Assembly (NCBI RefSeq): GCF_042648505.1
Contig: NZ_JBHRXK010000005.1
Coordinates: forward strand, 142,793 to 206,792
DNA length: 64,000 nt
From: Lysobacter_L cavernae
GTDB lineage: Bacteria; Pseudomonadota; Gammaproteobacteria; Xanthomonadales; Xanthomonadaceae
Direction of reading: 5' to 3'
Under the pieces are notes generated by a model. That model was not told the origin of the DNA. It was given only the letters and a program-made list of their open reading frames with translations, and searched no databases. Shown here piece by piece: positions 1 to 9,931 of the stretch. Position 1 is the stretch's first letter. Each line of letters starts with the position of its first letter. The position numbers and the translations under genes are program-made.

Positions 1-701
1 AACTGCTCGCAGGCGAGCCGCTGGTGTTGCACGTGGCACGGCGAGCGCTGGCTGCCGGTGCCCGCGAGGTCTGGGTCGCCGCCGACGATGAGCGCATCGC
101 CGCGGCCCTCGACGGTTGCGGCGTGCGCGTGGCAATGACTTCGACCGGGCACGCCTCGGGCACGGATCGCCTCGCCGAATGCGCGCGCATCGCCGGTTGG
201 TGCGATGACACCGTCGTCGTCAACCTGCAGGGCGACGAGCCGTTCGCGCCCGCGGCGGGCATCCGTGCCGTGGCCGAACTGATGCATGCCGGCAACACCG
301 AAATGGCGACGCTGGCCGCGCCGATCGATGAGGTCGAGACCCTGCTCGATCCGAACGCGGTGAAGCTGGTGCGCGCCGACAGCGGTCAGGCCCTGTACTT
401 CAGCCGCGCGCCGATTCCGTGGCCGCGCGACGCCTTTGCGCAGGATCGAAGCCGCATGCCGACGCAGGGCGAGTGGCTGCGCCATATCGGCATCTACGGC
501 TACCGCGCTGGCTTCCTGCAGCGCTTTGCGGCCTTGCCGCCAGGACGCCTGGAGCAGATCGAATCGCTGGAGCAGCTGCGCGTGCTTGAGGCTGGGTTCC
601 GCATCGCGGTCGGCATCACCCCGGAGCCGTTCCCGCCCGGGGTGGACACGCCGGAAGACCTGGCCCGTGCCGAAGCCCGCATTGCGGCCGATCGTGGCTG
701 A
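1..701 (+). CDS. kdsB: 3-deoxy-manno-octulosonate cytidylyltransferase (5' partial)
   Basis: This cytoplasmic enzyme activates Kdo as CMP-Kdo for lipopolysaccharide inner-core synthesis. The reading frame is open to the window edge from base 3, so the N-terminal nucleotide-binding segment lies outside. The visible part shows family stretches: MTSTGHASGTDRLAE, VNLQGDEPF (sugar/metal site), YFSRAPIPWPRD and HIGIYGYR, followed by the LEQIESLEQLRVLE block near the C-terminus. The stop at 699-701 overlaps the next gene by 8 bases, which suggests translational coupling. Identification rests on these motifs and is firm. Confidence 0.96.
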   Translation, partial: LLAGEPLVLHVARRALAAGAREVWVAADDERIAAALDGCGVRVAMTSTGHASGTDRLAECARIAGWCDDTVVVNLQGDEPFAPAAGIRAVAELMHAGNTEMATLAAPIDEVETLLDPNAVKLVRADSGQALYFSRAPIPWPRDAFAQDRSRMPTQGEWLRHIGIYGYRAGFLQRFAALPPGRLEQIESLEQLRVLEAGFRIAVGITPEPFPPGVDTPEDLARAEARIAADRG

Positions 702-1203
702 GCCGAGCCTGGGCAAACCCATCCGCCTGCTGGTGGTCTGCCTCGGCAACATCTGCCGCTCGCCGATGGCCGAGGGCGTGCTGCGCGCGCGCATCGCCGC
801 TTCGACGCTGGCGGGGGAGGTCGAGCTCGACTCGGCCGGCACCGGCGACTGGCACGTCGGCCAACCGCCGGACCGGCGCGCGATCGTCAAGGCCGCCGAG
901 CACGGCGTCGACATCACCGGCCTGCGCGCGCGCCAACTCGATGCCACCGATTACCAGCGCTTCGACTGGTTGCTGTGCGCCGATCGCGCCAACCTGCGCG
1001 ACGTGCGCGCGCGCATGCCGCAGGGCGCGCATGCCAGGGCGGCGCTGCTGTTGGACTGGGCGGCGGGCGGGGGCGAGGAAGAGATCCCGGATCCGTACAC
1101 AGGCGGATCGGAACAGTTCGAGCATGTGTTCCAGCTGCTCGATCATGCTGCCGAGGGCGTGATCGCCCGGCTGCGCCAGGAGCTGGCGGAGCGCGCGCGG
1201 TAA
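694..1203 (+). CDS. low-molecular-weight protein-tyrosine phosphatase
   Basis: A 169-residue arsenate-reductase-fold phosphatase. The P-loop CLGNICRS (CX5RS) lies near residues 16-23 and the catalytic-acid loop DPYTGG near residue 134; length is normal for the family. GTG at 694 is chosen because it places the P-loop about 15 residues in and overlaps the kdsB stop. Relatives dephosphorylate tyrosine kinases of exopolysaccharide export (Wzb, Etp, Ptp), but no cognate kinase is in this window. Coupling to kdsB hints at an envelope role; the substrate is unknown. Confidence 0.9.
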   Translation: MAEPSLGKPIRLLVVCLGNICRSPMAEGVLRARIAASTLAGEVELDSAGTGDWHVGQPPDRRAIVKAAEHGVDITGLRARQLDATDYQRFDWLLCADRANLRDVRARMPQGAHARAALLLDWAAGGGEEEIPDPYTGGSEQFEHVFQLLDHAAEGVIARLRQELAERAR

Positions 1204-1395
1204 ACCAGCGCCACCTCGGCACGCAGCCCTTTCTCCAGGCTTGCCTGATCGTCCCTCGCCACCCTTGCAGTGACGCATAATCGACCCAATCCATGGGCCG
1301 ATGCTTGTGATCGCAATACCTGCCGCCTGTTCGTTGTCCGCCACGCCCGTTGAGGCCATCCCGGGCGATCGTGCTTTCTGCAGGATCGACCGTTG

Positions 1396-3282
1396 ATGGG
1401 CGCGCTCAAAACGCCGGCTTTCGACGGCAAGACTTTCGTCAAGAACCTCAGCACCGCTCCCGGCGTGTACCGGATGATCGCGGCCGACGACAGCGCGCTC
1501 TACGTCGGCAAGGCCGGCGTGCTCAAGAACCGCGTCTCCAGCTACTTCAACGCCACGCCCAAGTCGGCGCGGATCATGACCATGCTGGCGCAGACCGCAC
1601 GCATGGAGGTCACGGTCACGCGCACCGAGGCCGAGGCGCTGATCCTCGAAAACCAGCTGATCAAGTCGCTCAAGCCGCGCTACAACGTGCTGCTGCGCGA
1701 CGACAAGAGCTATCCCTACGTGCTGATGACGCAGGAGGCGTGGCCGCGCATCGCCATGCACCGCGGCGCGCGCGCGATCCCAGGGCGTTACTTCGGGCCC
1801 TATGCCAGCGTCGGCGCGGTGCGCGACACCCTCAACCTGATGCACAAGCTGTTCAAGCTGCGCAGCTGCGAGGACAGCGTGTTCCGCAACCGCTCGCGGC
1901 CGTGCCTGCAGCACCAGATCGGCCGCTGCAGCGCGCCCTGCGTCGGCCTGGTGCCGGCCCGTGACTACGCCGAGAGCGTGCGTCGCGCCGGACTGTTCCT
2001 CGAAGGGCGCAGCGACGAGCTCAGCGACGAGCTGCTCAAGACGATGGAGGCGGCGAGCGTGCGGCTCGATTTCGAGGAGGCCGCGCGCCTGCGCGATCTG
2101 GTCGCCTCGATCCGCAGCCTGCAGGCGCGCCAGTACGTCGACGGTCGTGCCGCCGACCTGGACGTGCTCGCCATCGCCATGCAGGGCGTCGCTGCCTGCG
2201 TGCTGCTGTTGGCGTTCCGTGACGGCCGCAACCTCGGCACGCGCGCGTTCTTCCCGAAGACCAACGGCAGCGACAGCCCCGAGGAAGTGCTCGCCGCGTT
2301 CGTCTCGCAGTACTACGGCGAGCAGACGCCGCCGGGCGAGATCGTGCTCGATCGCGACATCCCCGACCGCGAACTGCTCGAACAGGCCCTGGCCAGTGCC
2401 GGCGAGCGTCGTGTGCAGATCAAGACCAGCGTGCGCGGCGAGCGCGCCGGCTACCTCGATCTGGCTCGCCGCAACGCCGAGTTGGCCCTGGCCAGCGAAC
2501 GCACCAGCCACGCTGCCCAGCACGCGCGCGCCGAAGCGCTGAGCGAATTGTTGGGATTGGCGGCACTGCCAGCGCGCATCGAGTGCTTCGACATCAGCCA
2601 CACCATGGGCGAGGCGACGGTGGCCTCGTGCGTGGTGTTCGATGCCGAAGGCCCGGTGCGCGGCCAGTACCGGCGTTACAACATCAGTGGCATCGAGCCG
2701 GGCGATGACTACGCGGCGATGCACCAGGCGATCGACCGCCGCTTCCGGCGCGCGGTGGAGGAGGGCGGGGTGATGCCCGACGTGTTGTTGATCGATGGCG
2801 GCCTCGGCCAGGTCGCGCAGGCGCGGGCGGCGCTCGACGACCTCGGGGTCGAGGGCGTGGTCCTGGTCGGCGTGGCCAAGGGGCCGGCGCGGCGGCCCGG
2901 CGACGAGGAACTGCTGCTGCCCGATGGCCGCACCGTGCGTCCCGGCGCGGAATCGCCGGCACTGCAACTGGTCCAGCAGGTGCGCGACGAGGCGCATCGC
3001 TTCGCGATCACCGGCCACCGTGGTCGCCGGCAGAAGGCGCGTAACAGCAGCCGGCTGGAGGACATCCCCGGTATCGGCCCACGCCGCCGCGCCAACCTGT
3101 TGCGGCATTTTGGCGGCCTTGGAGGGCTCAAGGCCGCGGGGATCGAGGAAATCGCGCGGGTCGAGGGCGTCAATGCCGCCCTGGCCGAACGCATCTATGC
3201 GACCCTGCACGGACTGGACACGCCTGACAAAGACAGCCCAGACACGATTGGCCCGACCAGCGGCGCGCGGAGTGAAGGATGA
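1396..3282 (+). CDS. uvrC: UvrABC excinuclease subunit C
   Basis: UvrC makes the dual incisions of nucleotide excision repair in the UvrABC system. The 628-residue product has the N-terminal GIY-YIG nuclease (PGVYRM and LYVGKA, residues ~20-45), a UVR motif (FEEAARLRDLVASIRSL, ~residue 220), the RNase H-like 5'-incision domain (IECFDISH, LLIDGGLGQ) and a C-terminal helix-hairpin-helix (DIPGIGPRRRANLL). ATG 1396 is preferred over the adjacent TTG at 1393. It overlaps pgsA by 4 bases (ATGA), a classic uvrC-pgsA pair. A 192-base gap separates it from the phosphatase. Confidence 0.97.
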   Translation: MGALKTPAFDGKTFVKNLSTAPGVYRMIAADDSALYVGKAGVLKNRVSSYFNATPKSARIMTMLAQTARMEVTVTRTEAEALILENQLIKSLKPRYNVLLRDDKSYPYVLMTQEAWPRIAMHRGARAIPGRYFGPYASVGAVRDTLNLMHKLFKLRSCEDSVFRNRSRPCLQHQIGRCSAPCVGLVPARDYAESVRRAGLFLEGRSDELSDELLKTMEAASVRLDFEEAARLRDLVASIRSLQARQYVDGRAADLDVLAIAMQGVAACVLLLAFRDGRNLGTRAFFPKTNGSDSPEEVLAAFVSQYYGEQTPPGEIVLDRDIPDRELLEQALASAGERRVQIKTSVRGERAGYLDLARRNAELALASERTSHAAQHARAEALSELLGLAALPARIECFDISHTMGEATVASCVVFDAEGPVRGQYRRYNISGIEPGDDYAAMHQAIDRRFRRAVEEGGVMPDVLLIDGGLGQVAQARAALDDLGVEGVVLVGVAKGPARRPGDEELLLPDGRTVRPGAESPALQLVQQVRDEAHRFAITGHRGRRQKARNSSRLEDIPGIGPRRRANLLRHFGGLGGLKAAGIEEIARVEGVNAALAERIYATLHGLDTPDKDSPDTIGPTSGARSEG

Positions 3283-3845
3283 AGTTGACGGTACCGACCA
3301 TGCTGACCCTGCTGCGGATCGTGATGATCCCGGTGCTGGTATTGGTGTTCTACCTGCCGTTCAAATGGACCAACGTGGCCGCGGCCGTGATCTTCGCGTT
3401 CGCCTCGATCACCGACTGGCTCGATGGCTGGATCGCGCGCCGCTACGACCAGTTCTCGGCATTCGGTGCGTTCCTCGATCCGGTTGCCGACAAACTGATG
3501 GTCGCGGTCGCGCTGCTGTTGACCGTGCAGAAGCACCCGACCGTGTGGATGGCGTTGTGGGCAGCGGTGATCATCGGCCGCGAAATCGCCGTGTCGGCGC
3601 TGCGCGAGTGGATGGCCGAGCTCGGCCAGCGCGCCAAGGTCAAGGTTGCGACGATCGGCAAGATCAAGACCATCGTGCAGATGGTGGCCCTGGTGTGCCT
3701 GCTGTATCAGGAGCGCCTGCTGGGCCTGCCGATCTTCGTGATCGGTGAATGGCTGCTGGCTGCGGCGGCGCTGCTGACACTGTGGTCCGGTCTGGCGTAC
3801 CTGCGCGCGGCGTGGCCAGTCTTGCGCGAAGACGCCCGTTCATAG
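3279..3845 (+). CDS. pgsA: CDP-diacylglycerol--glycerol-3-phosphate 3-phosphatidyltransferase
   Basis: This integral membrane enzyme makes phosphatidylglycerophosphate, the first committed step to phosphatidylglycerol and cardiolipin. The 188-residue protein carries the CDP-alcohol phosphatidyltransferase signature D-x2-DG-x2-AR-x8-G-x3-D-x3-D, seen as DWLDGWIARR...GAFLDPVADK at residues ~47-73, and several hydrophobic segments. Its ATG overlaps the uvrC TGA, so the two are very likely co-translated. Confidence 0.96.
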   Translation: MKLTVPTMLTLLRIVMIPVLVLVFYLPFKWTNVAAAVIFAFASITDWLDGWIARRYDQFSAFGAFLDPVADKLMVAVALLLTVQKHPTVWMALWAAVIIGREIAVSALREWMAELGQRAKVKVATIGKIKTIVQMVALVCLLYQERLLGLPIFVIGEWLLAAAALLTLWSGLAYLRAAWPVLREDARS

Positions 3846-3958
3846 AAAATACGCACATCGCGAACGGTACAGTGTTCGACGGTCGATCGGGCAGGTGGCA
3901 ACGCACGATCGGGATGGCGGAGAGTCCGGCGACGGGTTTCTCCGGAAACGAAAAAAAG

Positions 3959-3986
3959 TTGACACTTTTCGTTTCATGCCTAAAAT
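3959..3986 (+). promoter_or_regulatory. sigma-70-type promoter for the tRNA cluster
   Basis: TTGACA at 3959-3964 and TAAAAT at 3981-3986 are separated by 16 bases and preceded by an A-rich stretch that could act as an UP element. Transcription would begin about 6 bases before the mature 5' end of tRNA-Gly. It is the clearest promoter in the window. Confidence 0.8.
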
Positions 3987-3998
3987 GTCGCTTCCTCT

Positions 3999-4074
<76 letters not shown>

Positions 4075-4111
4075 TATTCGAAGGTGCCTTTCGCAAGAAT
4101 CGCACCTTCAG

Positions 4112-4143
4112 ACAAGGCCCCGCACGCGGGGCCTTGTTGTTTC
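4112..4143 (+). terminator. hairpin after tRNA-Gly
   Basis: Inverted repeat ACAAGGCCCC...GGGGCCTTGT followed by TGTTT. It sits between tRNA-Gly and tRNA-Cys and is either an attenuating terminator or a processing hairpin. A second inverted repeat (AAGGTGC...GCACCTT) lies at 4081-4109. Confidence 0.6.
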
Positions 4144-4218
4144 CGACCTGGATGCATCGGCCCGGATGTGCGGATGCTCTGGATATGGAAGAATCCGCAA
4201 CAGCGGATACAAGTCACC

Positions 4219-4292
4219 GGCCTGGTGGCAGAGTGGTTATGCAGCGGCCTGCAAAGCCGCGTACGCCGGTTCAATTCCGACCCAGGCCTCCA
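4219..4292 (+). tRNA. tRNA-Cys (GCA)
   Basis: A 74-base cloverleaf with acceptor GGCCTGG/CCAGGCC, anticodon loop CCTGCAAAG reading GCA, T-loop GTTCAATTC and an encoded CCA end. Confidence 0.96.
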
Positions 4293-4300
4293 GTTGTACG

Positions 4301-4331
4301 AAAGCCCGATCGAATGATCGGGCTTTTTGTT
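4301..4331 (+). terminator. rho-independent terminator after tRNA-Cys
   Basis: Stem AAAGCCCGATC / GATCGGGCTTT with a 4-base loop and a T-rich tail (TTTTTGTTT). It would end the Gly-Cys transcript before tRNA-Leu. Confidence 0.8.
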
Positions 4332-4416
4332 TCTGGCAGGTCGCACGCGAAGGCCTCCGTCATTGCGCCTGCTCGCGTAAGCTGTTCGCACGCGATGCTT
4401 CTTGCGCGTGCCTCCT

Positions 4417-4503
4417 GCCCGGATGGCGGAATTGGTAGACGCATCGGACTTAAAATCCGCTGGCCGCAAGGTCGTGCCGGTTCGACTCCGGCTCCGGGCA
4501 CCA
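4417..4503 (+). tRNA. tRNA-Leu (TAA)
   Basis: An 87-base class II tRNA with acceptor GCCCGGA/TCCGGGC, D-arm GGCGGAATTGGTAGACGC, anticodon TAA within ACTTAAAAT, a long variable arm and an encoded CCA. The LysR gene on the opposite strand ends 5 bases beyond it. Confidence 0.97.
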
Positions 4504-4508
4504 GGTTT

Positions 4509-5450
4509 TCAGCTTTTTGTCTTCAACGTTGTAGCCGTCGCCGTGGTCGGTTCGGTTCTGCTTGAGCGTGGTGGCTGCACGCTGTCGAGAAACGCCTGCA
4601 GCAGCGCGCTGCGGTAGCGGCGCCGGTGCAACACCAGGCTCAACGGCCGCTTCAAGGACAGGAAGGGCGTGCGCAGCACCGCCAGTCGGCCGGCGACATG
4701 GGCGTCGGCAACGGCGACAGCCGGCAGCATCGCCAGCCCGAGTCCGGCGATGACGGCCTGCTTGATCGCCTCGCTCTGGTCCAGCTCCAGCACCGTTTCT
4801 CCTGCCGGCAAGGCGGCCAGGGCCCGCTCGGTCTGCGACCGGGTGGCCGAGCCGGTTTCGCGAAGAATCCAGCGCGCACCGGCAAAATCCTCGCGTTGCA
4901 GCCGACGCCGCTGGGCGAGCGGGTGGGTAGTTGGCGCGCAGATGCGCAGCTCGTCCTCGCGCCAGGGCAGCAGTTCCAGGTCCGGGTGCGCGGCCGGGCC
5001 CTCAATGCAGCCCAGGTCGACGCTGTAGTCGAGCACGCTCGCGACGATCGCGGCGCTGTTGTCGACATGCAGCTTCAGTGCAACCTGCGGGTGCGCGTTG
5101 ACGAAACCGCCGAGCAGGTCGCCGACCAGGTAGTTGCCGACCGTGTTGCTGGCGCCGAGGCGCAATTCGCCGCTGAGCAGCTCGCTGGGCGCCGCGAGCT
5201 GGTTGCCCAGTTCGCGCATGCGCTCCAGTACTTCCCGTGCGAGCGGCAGGGTGCGGCGTCCGTTCGCATTGAGGTGCAGGCGGCGTTGGCTGCGGTCGAA
5301 GAGTGGGGCGCCGAGCAGGCGCTCGAGCTCGGCCAGGGCCATGCTCGCTGCGGGCTGGCTCAGGTGCAGTTGCTCGGAGGCCGCGCGCACACTGCCCCCG
5401 GACGCGATGGCGACGAACACCTCCAGCTGGCGGGGGCTGATCCCAATCAT
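4509..5450 (-). CDS. LysR-family regulator next to a YeiH-type exporter
   Basis: A 313-residue LysR-type transcription factor. The N-terminal winged helix-turn-helix begins ISPRQLEVFVAIASGGSV and contains AASEQLHLSQPAASMALAELE; an effector-binding domain follows (SNTVGNYLVGDLLGGF...). It is divergent from the YeiH-like gene across a 69-base AT-rich gap, the same arrangement as E. coli yeiE/yeiH, so it probably controls that gene and itself. The effector is unknown. Family is certain; the specific role is inferred from context. Confidence 0.9.
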   Translation of the reverse strand: MIGISPRQLEVFVAIASGGSVRAASEQLHLSQPAASMALAELERLLGAPLFDRSQRRLHLNANGRRTLPLAREVLERMRELGNQLAAPSELLSGELRLGASNTVGNYLVGDLLGGFVNAHPQVALKLHVDNSAAIVASVLDYSVDLGCIEGPAAHPDLELLPWREDELRICAPTTHPLAQRRRLQREDFAGARWILRETGSATRSQTERALAALPAGETVLELDQSEAIKQAVIAGLGLAMLPAVAVADAHVAGRLAVLRTPFLSLKRPLSLVLHRRRYRSALLQAFLDSVQPPRSSRTEPTTATATTLKTKS

Positions 5451-5519
5451 CAGCTTTCCTTATGAAGTGGCTCAATATTTTAAACTGTACTGAATTTGTG
5501 GCGACCGCGACCATGCGCC

Positions 5520-6533
5520 ATGTCGATCGCCCAGCCCATTGCTTCGTCCCGCTCCTGGCCGCCGCTGCCAGGCTTGTTGCTCGCGCTGGCCATGGGGTTG
5601 CTGGCCCTGGGGCTGGCGCAGTTGCCATTGCTGCAGCGTTGGCAGTTGAGCGCGCTGACCGTGGCGATCGTGCTGGGCATGCTGCTCGGCAACCTCGGCG
5701 ATGGCCGCCTGTCACCAAAACTCGCTCCCGGCATCGGGCTGGCGCAACGGCAGCTGTTGCGTGCCGGCGTGGTCCTGTACGGGTTGCGGCTGAGCTTCCA
5801 GGACGTCGCCGCGATCGGCGTGTCCGGACTGCTGATCGACCTGGTCATCGTCGCGTCGACCCTGGGCCTGGGCACCTGGATCGGCCGGCGCTGGTTCGGC
5901 CTCGATCGCGACACGGCGCTGCTGACCGCGGCCGGCAGCGCGATCTGTGGCGCGGCGGCGGTGCTCGCGGTCGAGCGCGTGATCCGGCCCGATGCCAGCA
6001 AGGTGGCGATCGCGGTGGCGAGCGTGGTGCTGTTTGGCACCTTGAACATCTTCCTGTACCCGCAGTTGTACCCGCACCTGGGTCTCGATGCGGCCGCGTT
6101 TGGCCTCTACACCGGCGCCACGGTGCACGAGGTCGCACAAGTGGTCGCGGTCGGCAGTGCGATCAGCCCGGAGACCGCGGACGCGGCCGTGGTGGTCAAG
6201 CTCACGCGCGTGCTGATGCTGGTGCCGGTGCTGTTCCTGCTCGGCTGGCGCGAAACGCGCAACGGCGGCGCGCGTGCGATGGTGGTGCCGTGGTTCGCGA
6301 TCGGCTTCCTCGGTGTGGTCGCGCTCAATTCGGTGCTGGCCGTGCCGTCGGCGTTGAAGTCGGCGTTGTTGACCCTGGACACGCTGTTGCTGGCCACGGC
6401 GATGGCCGCGCTCGGCCTGGAGACGCGTCTGGCGCGACTGCGTGCGCTCGGCCCGCGCCCGCTGTTGCTGGCTGCGGTGCTGTTCCTGTGGCTGAGCATC
6501 GGTGGCTACGTGCTGGTGCGGCTGCTCGGTTGA
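5520..6533 (+). CDS. YeiH/UPF0324 family putative sulfate exporter
   Basis: A 337-residue polytopic inner-membrane protein with about ten hydrophobic segments. Family motifs include AGSAICGAAAVLAVERVI and TGATVHEVAQVVAVG. The ATG at 5520 (MSIAQ) is preferred to the upstream TTG at 5496, which would lie nearer the regulator promoter. Members are annotated as putative sulfate exporters, and a cysteine- or sulfur-linked role is often proposed; transport has not been shown for this type. The divergent LysR gene is its likely regulator. Confidence 0.85.
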   Translation: MSIAQPIASSRSWPPLPGLLLALAMGLLALGLAQLPLLQRWQLSALTVAIVLGMLLGNLGDGRLSPKLAPGIGLAQRQLLRAGVVLYGLRLSFQDVAAIGVSGLLIDLVIVASTLGLGTWIGRRWFGLDRDTALLTAAGSAICGAAAVLAVERVIRPDASKVAIAVASVVLFGTLNIFLYPQLYPHLGLDAAAFGLYTGATVHEVAQVVAVGSAISPETADAAVVVKLTRVLMLVPVLFLLGWRETRNGGARAMVVPWFAIGFLGVVALNSVLAVPSALKSALLTLDTLLLATAMAALGLETRLARLRALGPRPLLLAAVLFLWLSIGGYVLVRLLG

Positions 6534-6619
6534 GTTCGGCAGCCGCCGTTGCTGGCCATAGAATGGTGCGGTGAGGGCGCCCGCCGTGGGCGGCTGGACC
6601 AAGGCGGACGGGAGCGGGG

Positions 6620-7900
<1,281 letters not shown>

Positions 7901-7949
7901 GCGCTGCGGCCGCGCGTATCCTTGCCTCAGCTCCGCTTACGGAACGTCG

Positions 7950-9572
7950 ATGATGCGCTACGCCCTCTATGTCGCCTGCCTGGTCGCCACGCTGGTCTCG
8001 ATCTGGCTGTGCCTGCACGAGCCCGTCTGGTTGTGGGGCGTGGCGGTGTTCGGTGCGTTGTCCGTCCTCGGTACCTGGGATCTGCTGCAGACGCGCAGCA
8101 CCTTGCGGCGCAACTACCCGGTGTTGGCGCACTTCCGTTACGGCCTGGAGTCGATCGGCCCGGAGATGCGTCAGTACTTCATCGAGGCCGACACCGCCGA
8201 GGTGCCGTTCTCGCGCCAGCAGCGCGCCCTGGTCTACCAGCGCGCCAAGTCGGTCAACGACGTGCGTCCATTCGGTACCCAGCAGGACGTCTACGGCGTC
8301 GATTACGAATGGATCAACCATTCGATGCTGCCGGCGCCGCACGGATCGCACGATTTCCGCATCATCATCGGTGCACAGACGGCGCAGCCGTACTCGGCCA
8401 GCGTGTTCAACATCTCGGCAATGAGCTTTGGCTCGCTGTCGGCCAATGCGATCCGCGCGCTCAACCACGGCGCCCGGCTTGGCGGCTTCTACCACGACAC
8501 CGGCGAAGGCTCGATCTCGGCCTACCACCGTGAACACGGCGGCGACCTGGTCTGGGAAATCGGCTCGGGCTACTTCGGTTGCCGCAACGACGATGGCAGC
8601 TTCAACGCGGAACGCTTCGCCGCCAATGCGCGCGATCCGCAGGTGAAGATGATCGAGATCAAGCTGTCGCAGGGTGCCAAGCCCGGCCACGGTGGCGTGC
8701 TGCCGGCAGCCAAGGTCAGCGCCGAAATCGCTGCGACGCGCGGTGTGCCGATGGGCGTGGATTGCGTATCACCGGCACGACACGGCGCCTTCGATACGCC
8801 GCGGGGCCTGCTCGAGTTCGTGGCGCAGCTGCGCGAGTTGTCCGGTGGCAAGCCAGTCGGGTTCAAGCTCGCGATCGGGCATCCGTGGGAATGGTTCGGT
8901 ATCGCCAAGGCGATGCAGGAGAGCGGGCTGCTGCCGGATTTCATCGTCGTCGACGGTGCCGAAGGCGGTACCGGTGCGTCGCCGGCCGAGTTCATCGATC
9001 ACGTCGGCGTGCCGATGCACGAGGCCTTGATGCTGGTGCACAACACCCTGGTCGGACTGGAATTGCGCGAGCGCATCCGCATCGGCGCCGCCGGTCGCAT
9101 CACCAGTGCATTCGACATCGCGCGCACCCTGGCGATGGGCGCTGACTGGTGCAACGCCGCACGCGGCTACATGTTTGCACTGGGCTGTATCCAGGCGCAG
9201 AGCTGCCACACCGACCGCTGTCCGACCGGCATCGCGACCCAGGACCCGAGGCGCTGGCAGCACCTTGATGTGCCGGATAAGGCCACGCGCGTGTTCAAGT
9301 TCCACGAGAACACGCTCAAGGCCCTGCGCGACCTGTTGTGCGCGGCGGGGTTGGAGCACCCGCAGCAACTGGGGCCCGAGCACATCCTGCGTCGGGTGTC
9401 GCCGACCGAGGTGCGCTCGCTGGCGGCGCTGTACAACTTTCTCGCGCCGGGCGACCTGCTCGGCAAGATCCCCGGGCACGCCGTATTTCAGGCCTTCTGG
9501 GCCAACGCGCGCAGCGACAGCTTCGCCGCACCGGCGATGGTGCAGTCGATACGGGGCAGCAAGGCGTTCTGA
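7950..9572 (+). CDS. FMN-binding glutamate synthase-like membrane protein
   Basis: A 540-residue protein with two N-terminal hydrophobic segments (residues ~3-45) followed by the central/FMN domain of glutamate synthase. Visible are ISAMSFGSLSANAI, GEGSISAYH, IKLSQGAKPGHGG, VVDGAEGGTGASP and the 3Fe-4S site GCIQAQSCHTDRCPTG (C-x5-C-x4-C). The glutaminase domain and NADPH subunit of true GltB/GltD are absent, so it is a stand-alone FMN/Fe-S enzyme tethered to the membrane. Substrate is unknown. The ATG at 7950 (or 7953) is chosen; upstream open frame overlaps tviB and is not coding. Confidence 0.85.
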   Translation: MMRYALYVACLVATLVSIWLCLHEPVWLWGVAVFGALSVLGTWDLLQTRSTLRRNYPVLAHFRYGLESIGPEMRQYFIEADTAEVPFSRQQRALVYQRAKSVNDVRPFGTQQDVYGVDYEWINHSMLPAPHGSHDFRIIIGAQTAQPYSASVFNISAMSFGSLSANAIRALNHGARLGGFYHDTGEGSISAYHREHGGDLVWEIGSGYFGCRNDDGSFNAERFAANARDPQVKMIEIKLSQGAKPGHGGVLPAAKVSAEIAATRGVPMGVDCVSPARHGAFDTPRGLLEFVAQLRELSGGKPVGFKLAIGHPWEWFGIAKAMQESGLLPDFIVVDGAEGGTGASPAEFIDHVGVPMHEALMLVHNTLVGLELRERIRIGAAGRITSAFDIARTLAMGADWCNAARGYMFALGCIQAQSCHTDRCPTGIATQDPRRWQHLDVPDKATRVFKFHENTLKALRDLLCAAGLEHPQQLGPEHILRRVSPTEVRSLAALYNFLAPGDLLGKIPGHAVFQAFWANARSDSFAAPAMVQSIRGSKAF

Positions 9573-9581
9573 GGCAGTGCC

Positions 9582-9686
9582 TCAGTCGACCTGTTCGAGT
9601 ACACGTTCGGGCGGGCGGCCGATCACGGCGCGGTCACGGTGGACGAAACTCGGGCGTTCGATCAAGTGCGGGTTGCGCTGGAGGCG
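9582..9686 (-). pseudogene. arsC: arsC 3'-end remnant
   Basis: On the minus strand a 34-codon stretch reads RLQRNPHLIERPSFVHRDRA then VIGRPPERVLEQVD and a stop. This matches the C-terminal end of glutaredoxin-type arsenate reductases (NPxLIERP...DRAxIGRPPExVL). The frame upstream (higher coordinates) runs into the tRNA-Val terminator and tRNA-Val itself, and no N-terminal domain or catalytic Cys is present. It is therefore a decayed or truncated copy, not a working gene. Confidence 0.7.
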
Positions 9687-9733
9687 GGTGCGGTTCACCG
9701 AGGGCCCCTCGTCTGACGCCGCACCGTCGCAGA

Positions 9734-9763
9734 AAAGCAAAAAGCCGGCTTGCGCCGGCCTTT
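9734..9763 (-). terminator. terminator of tRNA-Val
   Basis: Read on the minus strand, GCCGGCGCAAGCCGGC forms a hairpin followed by TTTTTGCTTTTCT. It lies directly downstream of tRNA-Val. Confidence 0.8.
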
Positions 9764-9772
9764 GCCTGGATC

Positions 9773-9847
9773 TGGTGGGCGGTACAAGTTTCGAACTTGT
9801 GACCCTCGCCGTGTGAAAGCGATGCTCTACCGCTGAGCTAACCGCCC
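9773..9847 (-). tRNA. tRNA-Val (CAC)
   Basis: Minus-strand 75-base cloverleaf: acceptor GGGCGGT/ACCGCCC, D-arm AGCTCAGCGGTAGAGC, anticodon loop CTTTCACAC reading CAC, T-arm AAGTTCGAAACTT and an encoded CCA end. Confidence 0.95.
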
Positions 9848-9931
9848 AAATCCTGTTGGGCCGCAAAGTTTAAGGGGGCAATTCGATTCAGGCAAGCGTG
9901 TTCGGTTCAGGCAGCGCTGTGTCGAGCCGGT

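Noticed and set aside
1204..1395. Promoter for uvrC (CATAAT near 1277)
   Set aside because: No -35 box at suitable spacing was found.
616..3210. 864-codon minus-strand frame antisense to uvrC and the phosphatase
   Set aside because: Low-complexity shadow of GC3-biased codons; the plus strand has clear uvrC domains.
5451..5519. TTG start at 5496 for the exporter
   Set aside because: It would begin inside the AT-rich divergent promoter; the ATG at 5520 fits the family N-terminus better.
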